Source: Eubacteriales bacterium
GTDB taxonomy: Bacteria; Bacillota; Clostridia; Lachnospirales; Lachnospiraceae
Assembly: GCA_030524175.1 (NCBI GenBank)
Contig: JAUNHC010000020.1
Coordinates: 30,925 to 94,924, forward strand
Reading direction: 5' to 3'
Length of the DNA: 64,000 nt
How positions within the stretch are numbered: position 1 is the stretch's first letter; every line of letters starts with the position of its first letter. A model generated the notes under the pieces. The model did no database searches. It was not told the origin of the DNA and saw nothing but the letters and a program-made list of their open reading frames with translations. The position numbers were made by a program, and so were the translations under genes. Below are positions 49,856 through 60,255 of this stretch, one piece after another.

Positions 49856-50545
49856 TTATTTTCTTCTGACCTCCAGGTTATGGTTGGTGATATAATCCAT
49901 AGCCAATGGTGTCACAATTGTATCCCTGTCTATGAGTATTGCGCCAAAACCAGTGCCTCTCACTTTTTGGACATCAGATTCCCTGAGAAGCTTGTGTCCT
50001 CCTAAATCAAGAGCTTCACAGGAAGCTGAAAGACTGATGTTTTCTGCCTGCCGGACAGGACACACATCCTCCTGCCCCCTGATATCCAGAATATCGGAAA
50101 TGATCCTGATGCCGAACCCCTTGATCCTGGCCTCATACTCCTGAAGAAGACGGTATAAGGTTTTATGTGCCGTGTCCTTGTATCTCAGATACTCCATTCC
50201 TCTCTCCAGAATATAAACCTTCTTTCCTCTCAAGAGACTATGGAAAATACAGGCGGAGGACTCACTCTTTGGAAGTCCCAGTGCAAGGGATGACAAATCT
50301 TCCACCGAAAGCCGTGCAGCCACAACAATATCAATATCCGGTGCGTGGGCAGGCATAATATCCACCGGCTGATACAGAGCGGACAAGGCTGTCTCTTCTT
50401 CCTTTGAGAGCTTTCCTAAAACAAGAGCCTGCCGGACTGCACAGGCGGACTGCCCGTTGTCCTGACCAAGCTTTTTCTTTAATTCCCTGATCACTTCGTC
50501 AACCAGGCCGCTGTCTTTCACAGCATCCAGTTCTTTCGTGTACAT
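49856..50545 (-). CDS. Eut-operon protein of unknown function (eut_hyp, TIGR02536-like)
   Basis: This 229-aa protein is conserved in Firmicutes eut operons. It has a PAHAPDIDIVVAARLS segment, a central GKKVYILERGMEYLRYKDTA stretch and a C-terminal ILIDRDTIVTPLAMDYI. The fold may be flavoprotein-like, but no catalytic residues can be named. The start at 50545 has GGAGGG 7 nt upstream. It sits between pduL and eutN. Confidence 0.8.
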   Translation of the reverse strand: MYTKELDAVKDSGLVDEVIRELKKKLGQDNGQSACAVRQALVLGKLSKEEETALSALYQPVDIMPAHAPDIDIVVAARLSVEDLSSLALGLPKSESSACIFHSLLRGKKVYILERGMEYLRYKDTAHKTLYRLLQEYEARIKGFGIRIISDILDIRGQEDVCPVRQAENISLSASCEALDLGGHKLLRESDVQKVRGTGFGAILIDRDTIVTPLAMDYITNHNLEVRRK

Positions 50546-50559
50546 GGCATGTCCCTCCT

Positions 50560-51195
50560 TCACCGGATGATCCTGCACAAGGTTCCTTTTTTAAACCCGC
50601 AGGCATTGGCCTCATCGTAATCAATATGAACATAGGTCCTGAAATCCTTGCTCACCCTCACAATGGTATCCTGAAATACCACAGGTCGGCTGCCGAATAC
50701 TTTGATGCTGATAGCTTCCCTGTCTTTCACATGAAGTCTCTCTGCATCCTCAGGTGTAATATGCATATGACGTTTGGCAATGATCACACCCTTATCTTTG
50801 TGTACTGTTTTATCCCCCACACTCATATCAAATCCCGGCGTCCCGTCAATATCTCCGCTTAGCCGTACAGGAGGTTTGATTCCTAAGGCAAGTGAGTCTG
50901 TCATGGAAATCTCCGCCTGGGATTCCGGTCTCTCAGGCCCAAGGATCACCACATTTCTGATACTTCCTTTTGGCCCTGACAAAGTCACCCTCTCCTCACA
51001 AACAAACTGTCCCGGCTGTGAAAGCTCCCGGACCTTCCGAAGCCGGTACCCCGGTCCGAAGAGCTTTTCCACATCTTCCCGGCAAAGATGGACATGTCTT
51101 CCGGAGGCCTCCACCTCCACCATCAGCCTGGATTTCAATTCCCTGACAACGGCTTCCACGATTCGGCCGGCATCATAATCTCTGCATATCTCCAT
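50560..51195 (-). CDS. pduL: Phosphate propanoyl/acetyltransferase PduL type
   Basis: This 211-aa enzyme converts acetyl-CoA and phosphate to acetyl-phosphate inside the shell and regenerates CoA for EutE. PduL metal and active-site motifs are present twice: GRHVHLCREDV (near residue 36) and KRHMHITPEDA (near 145). The N-terminal helix AGRIVEAVVRELKSRL is a plausible encapsulation peptide. It replaces the EutD enzyme of enteric bacteria. Confidence 0.92.
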   Translation of the reverse strand: MEICRDYDAGRIVEAVVRELKSRLMVEVEASGRHVHLCREDVEKLFGPGYRLRKVRELSQPGQFVCEERVTLSGPKGSIRNVVILGPERPESQAEISMTDSLALGIKPPVRLSGDIDGTPGFDMSVGDKTVHKDKGVIIAKRHMHITPEDAERLHVKDREAISIKVFGSRPVVFQDTIVRVSKDFRTYVHIDYDEANACGFKKGTLCRIIR

Positions 51196-51204
51196 CGCTT
51201 TCTC

Positions 51205-51783
51205 CTATCTGTCCCCGTATTTTCCTGTTAGATATTTAAACATCATGATCCAGAAAAGAGAGGACAGGCGGTTGAGAACAGTAATGATGTCTTCCCTCTC
51301 CACCGCCCCGTCTTCCTTCTTAAAAGCCCTGTAAGCCGCAAGCTCCGTCTCCCTTGTTTTAGTCCGAAGCCGGTTCAGCCATGCTGTTATTTCCCCATGC
51401 TTGTAAGTGGGCAGAAAATGCCTCATCCCATAATACTGGCTGGGATGATGGGAATGGGCACGAAGCTCATCTGAATCCAGACCCTGAAGCTTTATCTCTC
51501 CTACAGGCTCTCCTGACACCTCGCAGCGCAGCAGCCAACGTATGGTTTTTATAATTTCCTCAAGATCCTCTGTCAGTATTGTCATGCCTTTCTTTTCCGT
51601 CATAGTCTGCAGCAGGATGATCTCTGCCTCCAGGGAGTCGATCGCTCCGCGGAAAGCAATTCTGGGATGGTCCTTAAACACCAGCGTATCCCCCCGCAGA
51701 TGTGTCATATGCTCAGGCTTTGGATTCAAAGCCCGGCTGACAGCTTCGGTGACAATGCTGCGTATTTTCTCCCTGTCCTCCAT
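51205..51783 (-). CDS. eutT: Cobalamin adenosyltransferase (EutT-like)
   Basis: This 192-aa protein makes adenosylcobalamin for EutBC. It matches the Firmicutes EutT family (HLRGDTLVFKDHPRIAFRG near residue 28; LDSLEAEII; AHSHHPSQYYG near 110). Salmonella EutT has a metal-binding HX11CCX2C motif. Here only one cysteine (LLRCEV) is seen, so the metal site is different or absent. It overlaps nothing and follows eutM by 5 bp. Confidence 0.88.
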   Translation of the reverse strand: MEDREKIRSIVTEAVSRALNPKPEHMTHLRGDTLVFKDHPRIAFRGAIDSLEAEIILLQTMTEKKGMTILTEDLEEIIKTIRWLLRCEVSGEPVGEIKLQGLDSDELRAHSHHPSQYYGMRHFLPTYKHGEITAWLNRLRTKTRETELAAYRAFKKEDGAVEREDIITVLNRLSSLFWIMMFKYLTGKYGDR

Positions 51784-51788
51784 CTCGC

Positions 51789-52103
51789 TTATACCTCAGT
51801 AAGATCTGAGTTCCCGGAACGTTCTGCCTGATGAGGGAGAATCACGTCAACCTCTGTGTGAGGACGGGGAATGACATGGACGGAAACAAGTTCTCCCACT
51901 CTTTCTGCCGCTGCTGCTCCTGCGTCTGTGGCAGCCTTCACAGCGCCCACATCGCCACGTACCATAACCGTCACCAGGCCGGCCCCGATAGACTCCTTTC
52001 CTACCAGAGAAACGTTTGCCGCTTTCACCATTGCATCAGCAGCCTCAATTGCTCCCACAAGACCTTTTGTTTCAATCATTCCCAGTGAATTTGTATTTGC
52101 CAT
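51789..52103 (-). CDS. eutM: Microcompartment hexamer shell protein (EutM/PduA type)
   Basis: This 104-aa single BMC-domain protein begins [20 protein letters not shown] and has [13 protein letters not shown] and VHVIPRPH. It forms the main hexameric tiles of the shell. It is the only single-domain BMC gene in the operon. Confidence 0.95.
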   Translation of the reverse strand: MANTNSLGMIETKGLVGAIEAADAMVKAANVSLVGKESIGAGLVTVMVRGDVGAVKAATDAGAAAAERVGELVSVHVIPRPHTEVDVILPHQAERSGNSDLTEV

Positions 52104-52196
52104 TTTCCTTACCTCCGAAATTTATTTTTTATTAGTATCCTGCATTTACAGGTTTTCATTCTTATAATTTCTATAAATATCATGATGCCAGGATTT

Positions 52197-53696
52197 CTAT
52201 ACGATTTCCTTCAATATCCTGTCCACAATGGCGTCTATCATCTCTTTGGTGAACCCATTATTCTGCCCTCTGCTGCAAGCCGTTCCTGTTAAATTCCCGC
52301 TTCCTGGCTGCAGCCCTGCTTCCGCCTTAATATCATCCAGTTCCCTGGTGCCGGCGGCAACTCTTTTGATATTTAACAAGTCAATCGGTCCAATATTATT
52401 TGATGATGAACTGCCGCCCACAGCTCCGCATCCAAGAGTCAATGCAGGGAACAATTGGGTAGTTGCACCGATTCCTCCCAGTGCGCCCGGTGTGTTCACC
52501 AAGAAACGAGAGGCCGGAATGGCAAGTGCAAATCTTCGCACCAGTTCTTCATTCTCTGCATGCATGGAAAAGGTATGCCCGGCGCCCTCAAGATGAAGGA
52601 TTTCCACACAACGTTCCAGAACCTTATCCGTATTTTCTTCCACGAAAAATCCCAGTATAGGTGCCAATTTTTCTCTGGAATAAGGCTCCCCGGCCCCTAC
52701 CTTACTGCCTCTTCCCACAAGAACTCTCGCCGTTTCAGGTATCCCTGAAATACCTGCATATTCAGCTATCTCAGCACATGTTTTTCCCACGATCATAGGA
52801 TTCATAGTCCCGTTTGCCCTGAGAATAAACCGGGCAAGCTGGTTGGAACGGGCCTCGTCCAGAAGATAAGCTCCTTGCCTTGTAAGTTCTTTCGCCACCC
52901 GTTCCTCCATACATTTTTCTACAACAATGGACTGCTCGGAAGCGCAGATCGTCCCGTTGTCAAAGGTTTTGGAATCTAAAATCCGCTTCACAGCCATAGG
53001 AACATCTGCTGTTTTATCAATAAAAGCAGGGCCGTTTCCTGCACCTACGCCGATGGCCGGCGTCCCGGAGGAATAAGCTGATTTCACCATAGCTCCGCCG
53101 CCGGTAGCCAGGATCAGGGATGTGATGTCATTGCTCATCAGCTCCTTGGTAGCCTGCATGGTAGGAATACTGACGGCTGAAATAGCACCTTCAGGACAGC
53201 CTGCACTTTCCGCTGCCTGAGCAATGATTTTTGTAGTTTCAAGGATACAGTTTTTCGCACCGGGATGAGGAGAAAACACAATGGCATTGCCGCTTTTCAA
53301 CGCGATCATAGCCTTGTAGATCACTGTGGAGGTGGGGTTTGTGGAAGGCACGATTCCTGCGATCACTCCTACAGGAACGCCGATATCCCATATCTTGTTT
53401 TCCTTATCTTCCTTCAGTATTCCGATTGTTTTTTCATCTTTTATCGCCTCGTATACGGTCTTTGAAGCGAACAGATTTTTAACCACCTTATCCTGCCATC
53501 TGCCAAAGCCAGTCTCCTCCTTGGCGGCTTTTGCCAGCGGCTCTGCGTTTGCAATTCCTGCATCACTGATCGCTTTTACGATCCTGTCTATCTGCTGCTG
53601 ATCCATTTTTGCCAGCTTCTGCTGGGCTGATCTCGCTTTGTCCAGAAGGTTCCTCACTTCCTGGACAGACATCAGATCTTTATCTCTTAACTCCAT
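52197..53696 (-). CDS. eutE: CoA-acylating acetaldehyde dehydrogenase EutE
   Basis: This 499-aa enzyme turns acetaldehyde, CoA and NAD+ into acetyl-CoA in the lumen. It has the aldehyde dehydrogenase fold with catalytic Cys in NGTICASEQS near residue 265, and a GAGNGPAFIDK motif. The start at 53696 (MELRDKD) is 9 nt from AGGAGG. The ATG at 53705 directly abuts that site. The N-terminal helix MSVQEVRNLLDKARSAQ is a likely encapsulation signal. Confidence 0.93.
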   Translation of the reverse strand: MELRDKDLMSVQEVRNLLDKARSAQQKLAKMDQQQIDRIVKAISDAGIANAEPLAKAAKEETGFGRWQDKVVKNLFASKTVYEAIKDEKTIGILKEDKENKIWDIGVPVGVIAGIVPSTNPTSTVIYKAMIALKSGNAIVFSPHPGAKNCILETTKIIAQAAESAGCPEGAISAVSIPTMQATKELMSNDITSLILATGGGAMVKSAYSSGTPAIGVGAGNGPAFIDKTADVPMAVKRILDSKTFDNGTICASEQSIVVEKCMEERVAKELTRQGAYLLDEARSNQLARFILRANGTMNPMIVGKTCAEIAEYAGISGIPETARVLVGRGSKVGAGEPYSREKLAPILGFFVEENTDKVLERCVEILHLEGAGHTFSMHAENEELVRRFALAIPASRFLVNTPGALGGIGATTQLFPALTLGCGAVGGSSSSNNIGPIDLLNIKRVAAGTRELDDIKAEAGLQPGSGNLTGTACSRGQNNGFTKEMIDAIVDRILKEIV

Positions 53697-53710
53697 TCCT
53701 TCCATCCTCC

Positions 53711-54367
53711 TTATTCATAATCTTTCGGCCCGTCGGCCACAGCACGCACTGCCTGGGCAAAGGCTGTGCAGGCCGCTTTACAGGCAGACTGGCTGCCTGT
53801 GAGAAGGGCTCCTCCAAAGTTTGTCTCCGAGGGCGGTCCGTAAAAAGCCACCATTGTCACATCCGCCGCCTTCAAAGCGGCATCAAGGCCATATATGGCT
53901 TCCAGGGGAGGAGCGATCAAATATGCCAGCGGCTCTCCTTCCCTAATGCCTGCAGTTTTGGACAAGTATGTGCCTGTCCTTGACACTGTGTGGGCATAGT
54001 ACACAATGGAATCATCCTCATTGGCACTTACAAAACAAGCTCCGTTTTCAATAAAATTACGGATGGCAGTAAGACCGCTCCTGATCTCGGCAGGACTTGG
54101 CCCGCCGATGATCCCGATCACCTCACCTGCCAGCCTGGTGCTGGCATTTCCAGCCCCCGCATACATGGATCTGGCATAGACAACATCCACGTCAGCATCC
54201 TTTGTAGCTTCGTCCAGGGCGGTATAAGTCACATCATCCATATCCGCCGTGATGATCCCCAGACTCTTATGCCTTGGCCCAAGCTCCAGCGCCTTGGCCA
54301 AATCATCACTCACATTGGATATCATACGGATCCCAAGTATATTCGCACGCAATTCATCATTCTTCAT
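53711..54367 (-). CDS. eutL: Tandem-BMC trimer shell protein EutL
   Basis: This 218-aa protein contains two circularly permuted BMC domains, with ILGIRMISNVSDDLAK near the start and a second GEPLAYLIAPPLEAIYGLDAALKAADV unit near 150. EutL trimers have a gated central pore for larger substrates such as B12 cofactor. It follows eutC by a 96-bp gap with a repeated hairpin. Confidence 0.93.
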   Translation of the reverse strand: MKNDELRANILGIRMISNVSDDLAKALELGPRHKSLGIITADMDDVTYTALDEATKDADVDVVYARSMYAGAGNASTRLAGEVIGIIGGPSPAEIRSGLTAIRNFIENGACFVSANEDDSIVYYAHTVSRTGTYLSKTAGIREGEPLAYLIAPPLEAIYGLDAALKAADVTMVAFYGPPSETNFGGALLTGSQSACKAACTAFAQAVRAVADGPKDYE

Positions 54368-54370
54368 TGA

Positions 54371-54453
54371 CTTTCCTCCAGTGCCGCATTCACTGCGGCT
54401 TTATTCAGGGATGCCGGATTTCGGCGTTCCTCTAGTGCCGCACTTGCTGCGGC
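54371..54453 (-). repeat. Tandem pair of 29-bp hairpin-plus-ribosome-site repeats between eutC and eutL
   Basis: Copies at 54425-54453 and 54371-54399 match at 24 of 29 bases. Each reads GCCGCA-N5-TGCGGC then CACTRGAGGAA on the minus strand, a small hairpin followed by a ribosome site. Only the second copy precedes a gene (eutL); the first is not followed by an ORF. Confidence 0.65.
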
Positions 54454-54463
54454 GGTGCCGTAT

Positions 54464-55366
54464 TTATTTTAAGTCGATTCCTGAGGCTTTTTTGTCCAGC
54501 ATTTTTATGATAAGCTCTGCGGCATGGGCCCCTGCCTCCACTGCTGTGGTACCGCCTTTGTGAATGTTGCTGATAACGGTCCTCTTTGCTTCTGCAAGGC
54601 CGTGGCGGGGTTTGTAGGCAATATAGGCTGACATTGATTCTGCTGTCACAAGACCGGGGCGTTCTCCCACCAGCATACAGATCACATCTGCATCTGTGAC
54701 CTCACCTACTGCGTCCATGGCGCCCACCCTGGCATATTTGATAAAAAGAACCGGGGGCAGGGTGATATGGTGCATCTCAAGGCCCTGGCGGATGGCAGGT
54801 ATCATATCCTCCACATTAGCCTCAATGGCAGAGGACGACAGACCGTCCCCCACAATTACCAGGACTTTCGGATGACTCCCGCATGTTTTTCTGATCACCT
54901 CCAGCTCTTCGCTGGAGAATCTCCGCCCTAGATCCGGACGTGTCAGATATTCATCTTTATCCTTACACAGAGTCTTCACAGAGACAAAGCCGCATTTTTT
55001 CACAAACTCCTCAGACACATCACTGAACACCGCATCCTGAGCTGCCGCATGGTCTGCACGTACCCGGAGCATCGTAGCAGTCCTGTATCTTGCACCTGCC
55101 TTGCCGATACCGATCCTGGCAGGTGTCTTGGCTTTCATGGCAAGGTATGCCTCCGGGTCCCTGGGATCCTTAACCAGAAGCTGCCCTCTTAAATTCACCT
55201 CTGTGATGTCATCCAGACATCTTCCGTCGCCTTGATTCTCCCCGGTTTTCAGACCCTGGGCTGTTGTCTGTATCACCTCAGATCGTTTGGGCTCCGGTTT
55301 ATCCGGCAGATCAAGCATTTGATCCAGGATTTTTTCCACCATAGATCTTATTTCGTCATCTCTCAA
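54464..55366 (-). CDS. eutC: Ethanolamine ammonia-lyase small subunit
   Basis: This 300-aa subunit, with EutB, forms the adenosylcobalamin-dependent lyase that splits ethanolamine to acetaldehyde and ammonia. Motifs are [32 protein letters not shown] near residue 75 and [20 protein letters not shown] near 230. The start is a TTG at 55366, 9 nt after AGGAGG. The nearby ATG at that site is out of frame. The N-terminal [18 protein letters not shown] helix fits an encapsulation signal. Confidence 0.92.
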   Translation of the reverse strand: MRDDEIRSMVEKILDQMLDLPDKPEPKRSEVIQTTAQGLKTGENQGDGRCLDDITEVNLRGQLLVKDPRDPEAYLAMKAKTPARIGIGKAGARYRTATMLRVRADHAAAQDAVFSDVSEEFVKKCGFVSVKTLCKDKDEYLTRPDLGRRFSSEELEVIRKTCGSHPKVLVIVGDGLSSSAIEANVEDMIPAIRQGLEMHHITLPPVLFIKYARVGAMDAVGEVTDADVICMLVGERPGLVTAESMSAYIAYKPRHGLAEAKRTVISNIHKGGTTAVEAGAHAAELIIKMLDKKASGIDLK

Positions 55367-55421
55367 TTTCCATTTCCTCCTTAATCCGGGACTTGCCCGG
55401 TTAATACTATATTTTCCGGCA

Positions 55422-56786
55422 TTACAGTAATGTTGACGCATCTCCTGCCTTTTGGGTAAGTTTTCCTTTCTCATCCACATATCCCATTTTTATCAGCCAC
55501 TCATGGAATGGCCTGATGGCCGTGAGACCGAAGATTTCACGAAGGGCTGCTGTCTCATGGAAGCCTGTTGTCTGATAATTAAGCATGACATCATCACCGT
55601 GGGGAATACCCATGAAATAATTGCACCCTGCAGCAGTGAGCAGCACAGACAAGTCTTCAATTGAATTCTGGTCTGCTTTCATATGATTGGTATAGCAGGC
55701 GTCACACCCCATGGGGATTCCCGAAAGTTTTCCCATGAAATGATCTTCAAGGCCTGCCCGGCTCACCTGTCTGCCGTCATAGAGATATTCCGGACCGATG
55801 AAGCCTACCACCGTATTCACCAGGAAGGGAGAAAAGTGTCTTGCAAACCCATAACATCTTGCCTCCATTGTCACCTGATCCGCACCGTGGTGTGCCTCAG
55901 AGGAAAGTTCAGAACCCTGTCCTGTCTCAAAATACATGACATTAGGCCCCTGTGCTGTTCCCTCCTTCAAAGCCAGCTGTCTGGCCTCCTCAATTGTGGC
56001 GGCATTAAATCCAAAGGCTGTATTTCCCAGCTCCGATCCTGCGATGGACTGGAAGATCAGATCCGCAGGAGCTCCTTTTCTTATGGCTTCCATCTGGGTT
56101 GTCACATGAGCCAGGACACAGGTCTGTGTAGGAATCTTAAATTTCTGCTTGATATCCTCAAATCTTTTCAGAACTCTGGCTACACTCTCTGCAGAGTCAT
56201 CCACAGGATTCAGCCCCAGAAGGGCATCCCCGGCACCATAGGTAAGTCCTTCCAGCAGAGAAGCCATAATACCGTCGGGATCGTCTGTAGGATGGTTTGG
56301 CTGCAGTCTGGATGAAAGTGTTCCCGGTTCACCGATGGTAGTATTGCAATGAGCTGTGATCCTTATTTTTCGTGCCCCGTAAACTAAATCCATATTAGAC
56401 ATAAGCTTCGCCACAGCCGCAACCATCTCTGAGGTAAGTCCTCTTGAGATCCTCTTAATGTCTTCCCCTGTCGTCACTTCGTCCAGTATCCATTCACGAA
56501 GCTGGGACACAGTCCAATTTTTGATTTCCTTATAGATAGGCTCATTGATATCATCCTGGATGATTCTTGTCACCTCATCTGTCTCGTAAGGCACTGCCGG
56601 GTTGTTGCGGAGATCCTCCATTGTGATTTCTGAGAGCACTACCTTGGCTGCCACGCGCTCTTCCGCACTTTCCGCCGCAATGCCGGCAAGCTTGTCTCCT
56701 GATTTCTCTTCGTTTGCCTTTGCCATTACTTCCTTCAGAGACTTAAACTCATACACATGACCGAATAATTTTGTTTTTAAAATCAT
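55422..56786 (-). CDS. eutB: Ethanolamine ammonia-lyase large subunit
   Basis: This 454-aa TIM-barrel subunit binds ethanolamine and the cobalamin adenosyl group. Standard motifs include [24 protein letters not shown] near residue 145, [18 protein letters not shown] near 190, and [23 protein letters not shown] near 385. It is 9 bp after eutA and 55 bp before eutC. Confidence 0.97.
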   Translation of the reverse strand: MILKTKLFGHVYEFKSLKEVMAKANEEKSGDKLAGIAAESAEERVAAKVVLSEITMEDLRNNPAVPYETDEVTRIIQDDINEPIYKEIKNWTVSQLREWILDEVTTGEDIKRISRGLTSEMVAAVAKLMSNMDLVYGARKIRITAHCNTTIGEPGTLSSRLQPNHPTDDPDGIMASLLEGLTYGAGDALLGLNPVDDSAESVARVLKRFEDIKQKFKIPTQTCVLAHVTTQMEAIRKGAPADLIFQSIAGSELGNTAFGFNAATIEEARQLALKEGTAQGPNVMYFETGQGSELSSEAHHGADQVTMEARCYGFARHFSPFLVNTVVGFIGPEYLYDGRQVSRAGLEDHFMGKLSGIPMGCDACYTNHMKADQNSIEDLSVLLTAAGCNYFMGIPHGDDVMLNYQTTGFHETAALREIFGLTAIRPFHEWLIKMGYVDEKGKLTQKAGDASTLL

Positions 56787-56795
56787 AACTTCCTC

Positions 56796-58229
56796 CTATT
56801 CTGAATGAAAAACCAGTGTTTTCACTACAACCGGAAGTACGCTTCCTTCTGCCACCGGCCTTCCGATATCTATATACTCACCTTCTGACAGACGTACACC
56901 GTCCAGGCAGATTATTTCCTTTTCCCATCCCAAAAGATGGTACATTGTCTGACCTAATACCTTTGCCATATCATTTTCCACTATGACGATCAGGGGAAAA
57001 CCAGCCTCCAACAGCGGCTTCATACCCTCCAGCAAACCTGCCGCATACTCCTGCACTCTGCTGAAGGAAGGATTTTCATCTCCCCGGAATGCCACTGCCA
57101 GAAGTTCTTGATTTCCTTCCACAGAAAACCATTCCAGTTTTCTCCTGATGGCTTGGGCAAGATTCTCCTTCTTTTCTTCCTCTTGTGTGAGCTTCAGTAC
57201 CGGAAGGTTCTTTACAGGAAATGTATTTCCTGTATAGGTGATGGTGCTGCCGCTGATTTTCGTGGTATGACTGCCTGCACCTACCACTGTAGCTCTTATG
57301 GTCTCAGCACTCTCGATCACCTGAAGCTCCCTGAACATACGGGATTCTCTTACTGCCCTTCCCAGAAGAACACCTATATCCCCAAAGCAAAAGGGGTCTT
57401 TGAACTTTTCAGGATGATATACCGCCTCGGCCACCCCGCCTGAAAAGCTGATACCTTTTATTTCCTCAGTATTTTTGATTCCCTGGCTTGTGATCATGTG
57501 CTGATAGTACCTGCAGTCCGAACGCAGCCCCACGCTCTGTTCCAGTACCTCCACCATGATTTTTATAAGGGGCTGCAGCCTGTGTTCGTCCGCAATATCC
57601 CCCACAGTCAGCCCAAGGCCCTCGTCACGGATGATTTCCTGAAGCTTCGGTGCAATGTAAGTGATCCTCCTGCTTCCTTCCTCCAGCCTGACAAGTCTTC
57701 CTCCAATATCCAGACAGCCTACTTCCCTTGTCTCTCCTCTTTTAAACAAAGCAAGATTACTGGTCCCTCCGCCGATATCAATATTTACTGCCCCAAGGTT
57801 ATGCTCCTTGGAATAAATATCCGTGCCGGCTCCTTTTCCCGAGATCACACTTTCCAGATCCGGCCCGGCAGTTGCCACCACAAAATCCCCTGCAAAACCG
57901 CTGAGCGCATTTACCACCTCTCTGGCATTATCCTTCCTGGCTGTCTCTCCTGTGATGATCACAGCGCCTGTGTCAATCTGTTCTTTTTTCACATTGGCTC
58001 TTTCGTACTCCTTCTCCACGATCTGGCGGATTTTCGTAAAATCAATGTGCTGGTGGTCAATAAGGGGAGTAAAATAGATTTCGCTTTTATAGAGAACCTG
58101 CTTCTGGGTAATGACCATCCTTGGCACGGTATAACCTGCAGCCACATTTTCAACCGTAAGCTTTGAGAAGATCAGCTGTGTGGTGCTGGTACCCAGATCT
58201 ATGCCTACACTTAGCAACTCTTCTTTCAT
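56796..58229 (-). CDS. eutA: Ethanolamine ammonia-lyase reactivating factor EutA
   Basis: This 477-aa actin/Hsp70-fold ATPase exchanges damaged cobalamin on EutBC. Nucleotide-site motifs are [13 protein letters not shown] at residue 8 and [14 protein letters not shown] near 150. It overlaps eutP by 4 bp (ATGA). Confidence 0.94.
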   Translation of the reverse strand: MKEELLSVGIDLGTSTTQLIFSKLTVENVAAGYTVPRMVITQKQVLYKSEIYFTPLIDHQHIDFTKIRQIVEKEYERANVKKEQIDTGAVIITGETARKDNAREVVNALSGFAGDFVVATAGPDLESVISGKGAGTDIYSKEHNLGAVNIDIGGGTSNLALFKRGETREVGCLDIGGRLVRLEEGSRRITYIAPKLQEIIRDEGLGLTVGDIADEHRLQPLIKIMVEVLEQSVGLRSDCRYYQHMITSQGIKNTEEIKGISFSGGVAEAVYHPEKFKDPFCFGDIGVLLGRAVRESRMFRELQVIESAETIRATVVGAGSHTTKISGSTITYTGNTFPVKNLPVLKLTQEEEKKENLAQAIRRKLEWFSVEGNQELLAVAFRGDENPSFSRVQEYAAGLLEGMKPLLEAGFPLIVIVENDMAKVLGQTMYHLLGWEKEIICLDGVRLSEGEYIDIGRPVAEGSVLPVVVKTLVFHSE

Positions 58230-58672
58230 TCGTCATCTCCCCCATTCTGTTCAAGATAGTGGGAAAGCTCTTTGATCCCTATACCCTCCGGGGTATCCAC
58301 CAGGAAAACAGGGGCAGCCTTGGCACGGAGCAGTTCCCCTTTGGCATTCTCCACTGCCTCAGCCCGGACCTGGCGGATTTTTGTTACAATCCCTATCACC
58401 TTTTTGTTAAACATTGTGGCAAAGCCAGGAGGAATAGGCTGACAGCCTCTTGTGGGGTCTGCCACAAGAGCTACTACATCCGCATCCACTGCCGTCACTG
58501 TAAGAGCACTGTAAAACCTGGGATTCTCCAGATATTCTCCCGGAGTGTCAATAGACTTGGCAAAACGTTCCACAGCCTGAGTCTTCCGGTACCGTATAGT
58601 CTGCTCATTCAGTTTCTGGCACAGTGTTGTCTTGCCGCTGCCTGTCTGCCCTATAAATATCACTTTTTTCAT
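58226..58672 (-). CDS. eutP: EutP/PduV-family GTPase-like protein
   Basis: This 148-aa Ras-like P-loop protein starts [16 protein letters not shown], with an IDTPGEYL G3 motif near residue 43 and a TKIRQV G4-like region. PduV homologues place the compartment in the cell, and some EutP members act as acetate kinases, so the exact role is unsettled. It follows eutS by 15 bp. Confidence 0.91.
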   Translation of the reverse strand: MKKVIFIGQTGSGKTTLCQKLNEQTIRYRKTQAVERFAKSIDTPGEYLENPRFYSALTVTAVDADVVALVADPTRGCQPIPPGFATMFNKKVIGIVTKIRQVRAEAVENAKGELLRAKAAPVFLVDTPEGIGIKELSHYLEQNGGDDE

Positions 58673-58687
58673 ATGCTGCTCCTTACC

Positions 58688-59053
58688 TTATGTCCTGGTG
58701 ACGGGGGCTTTGGCAAATCCCAGATTTTCTTCCATGGTCTCCAGAATATCTTTGATGGCTGCCTCCACAGAACTAATGTCCCCTGTAAACAACAATGCAC
58801 CGGTGAACCTGTCTATAAAGCCCAGCATCACATCTGAGGCCTTGGTGGCAATATCAGCCGCAATAATAGCACCCTCGCTGGGAGTGATCGTTAGAATGCC
58901 GATAGCATCCATCTGTTTTTGTTCCAGTCCAAGTTTTGTGTAGATATCATTGTCCGGGCCTGCGATCACATGGGCCAGGGTGATCTGCTTTCCCGGCACA
59001 AATTCCTGTATGATTCTCTGCTTTTCTTCCAACTTATCCACCTTCCTCTGCAC
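58688..59053 (-). CDS. eutS: Bent-hexamer shell protein EutS
   Basis: This 121-aa circularly permuted BMC protein has [21 protein letters not shown], typical of EutS/PduU, and [17 protein letters not shown]. EutS hexamers are bent and thought to sit at shell edges. The start is GTG at 59053; a later start near 59030 would match other EutS proteins more closely. Confidence 0.91.
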   Translation of the reverse strand: MQRKVDKLEEKQRIIQEFVPGKQITLAHVIAGPDNDIYTKLGLEQKQMDAIGILTITPSEGAIIAADIATKASDVMLGFIDRFTGALLFTGDISSVEAAIKDILETMEENLGFAKAPVTRT

Positions 59054-59063
59054 AGCTCTTCAC

Positions 59064-60200
59064 TTAGGCCCTGTACGCCTTTTTCAAAATCTCCAATACA
59101 TCCTCGGCAGCCACTGTTCTGGGGTTGGTGGCAATACATTTGTCAAGCAGTGCTCCCTCTGCAATATTTGTTTCCGCCAGACGGTATTCCTCCGGCTTGA
59201 TCCCGCACTCCCTGAAGCTGGCCGGCATTTTCATCTGTGACTGCATTTTCTGTATCTGCCGTACAAGATTCTTTACGCCTGCTCTCACATTACCTCCCCC
59301 TATCCCTGCAAGTTCTGCAACAGCTGCATATTTATGTGCAGGTAATTTATATTCCTTCTGGCTGTAATCTCCCAGCTGCGCATTGAACTCTATCACATAA
59401 GGGAGTAAAACAGCGTTGGCTCTTCCGTGGGGAACTTTAAGCTTCCCTCCTATATTGTGGGCAATGGCATGGTTCACTCCAAGGGAGGTCCTGTCAAAGG
59501 CCAGACCGGCCATACAAGAGGCATAATGCATCTGCTCTCTTGCCTCCAGATCATTCCCGTCTTTCCAGGAGCGGACCAGATACTTAAAAACTGTAACTGC
59601 CGCTTTTTCTGCAAGAGCGTCCGTAAATGCATTTGCTCTCACAGACACATACGCCTCCAGGGCATGGGTCAATACATCCATCCCTGTATCTGCTGTCACT
59701 GCTGCCGGGACACTTTTTACAAGTTCCGGGTCCAGAACCGCTGTGCCGGGTAAAAGAGAATCATCCACAAGAGGATATTTCACACCCTTCTGCCTGTCTG
59801 TTATCACTGCAAAGGACGTAACCTCCGAACCGGTTCCGCTTGTGGTGGGAACTGCAGTCAGTTCTATATCCGGAGTCCCTCCCATCCTGCGCGCAAAATG
59901 CAGAATGGCCTTGGCCTCATCAATGGCCGATCCACCGCCAAGAGCGATCATCCCGTCCGGTTCAAATTCCATTAGTGCTTTTACCCCTTTTGTCACCAGT
60001 TCCAGAGAAGGGTCCGGTTCTACCTGGTCAAAAATAAGATACTCCTTATTTTTCAAATGCTCTGTCACCCGGTCTGTCATTTTTGATTTCACCATGAAAG
60101 GGTCAGTGACTATAAAAATCTTCCTTCCCTGTATTTCTTCCAGGCATTTCAGAGCGCCTGCGCCAAAATGTATGGATGTTTTCACCTCAAATTTATCCAT
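59064..60200 (-). CDS. eutG: Iron-containing alcohol dehydrogenase EutG
   Basis: This 378-aa group III alcohol dehydrogenase reduces acetaldehyde to ethanol and regenerates NAD+ inside the shell. It has the GGGSAIDEAKA NAD motif near residue 93. Metal-ligand motifs are DTGMDVLTHALEAYVS and GVNHAIAHNIGGKLKVPHG. The start chosen is 60200, 9 nt from AAAGG. First gene of the eut operon. Confidence 0.93.
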   Translation of the reverse strand: MDKFEVKTSIHFGAGALKCLEEIQGRKIFIVTDPFMVKSKMTDRVTEHLKNKEYLIFDQVEPDPSLELVTKGVKALMEFEPDGMIALGGGSAIDEAKAILHFARRMGGTPDIELTAVPTTSGTGSEVTSFAVITDRQKGVKYPLVDDSLLPGTAVLDPELVKSVPAAVTADTGMDVLTHALEAYVSVRANAFTDALAEKAAVTVFKYLVRSWKDGNDLEAREQMHYASCMAGLAFDRTSLGVNHAIAHNIGGKLKVPHGRANAVLLPYVIEFNAQLGDYSQKEYKLPAHKYAAVAELAGIGGGNVRAGVKNLVRQIQKMQSQMKMPASFRECGIKPEEYRLAETNIAEGALLDKCIATNPRTVAAEDVLEILKKAYRA

Positions 60201-60255
60201 GTCCACCATCCTTTTTTCTTTCCTTATTTACCTAGATTTTGTAATAAGGGCAAAG

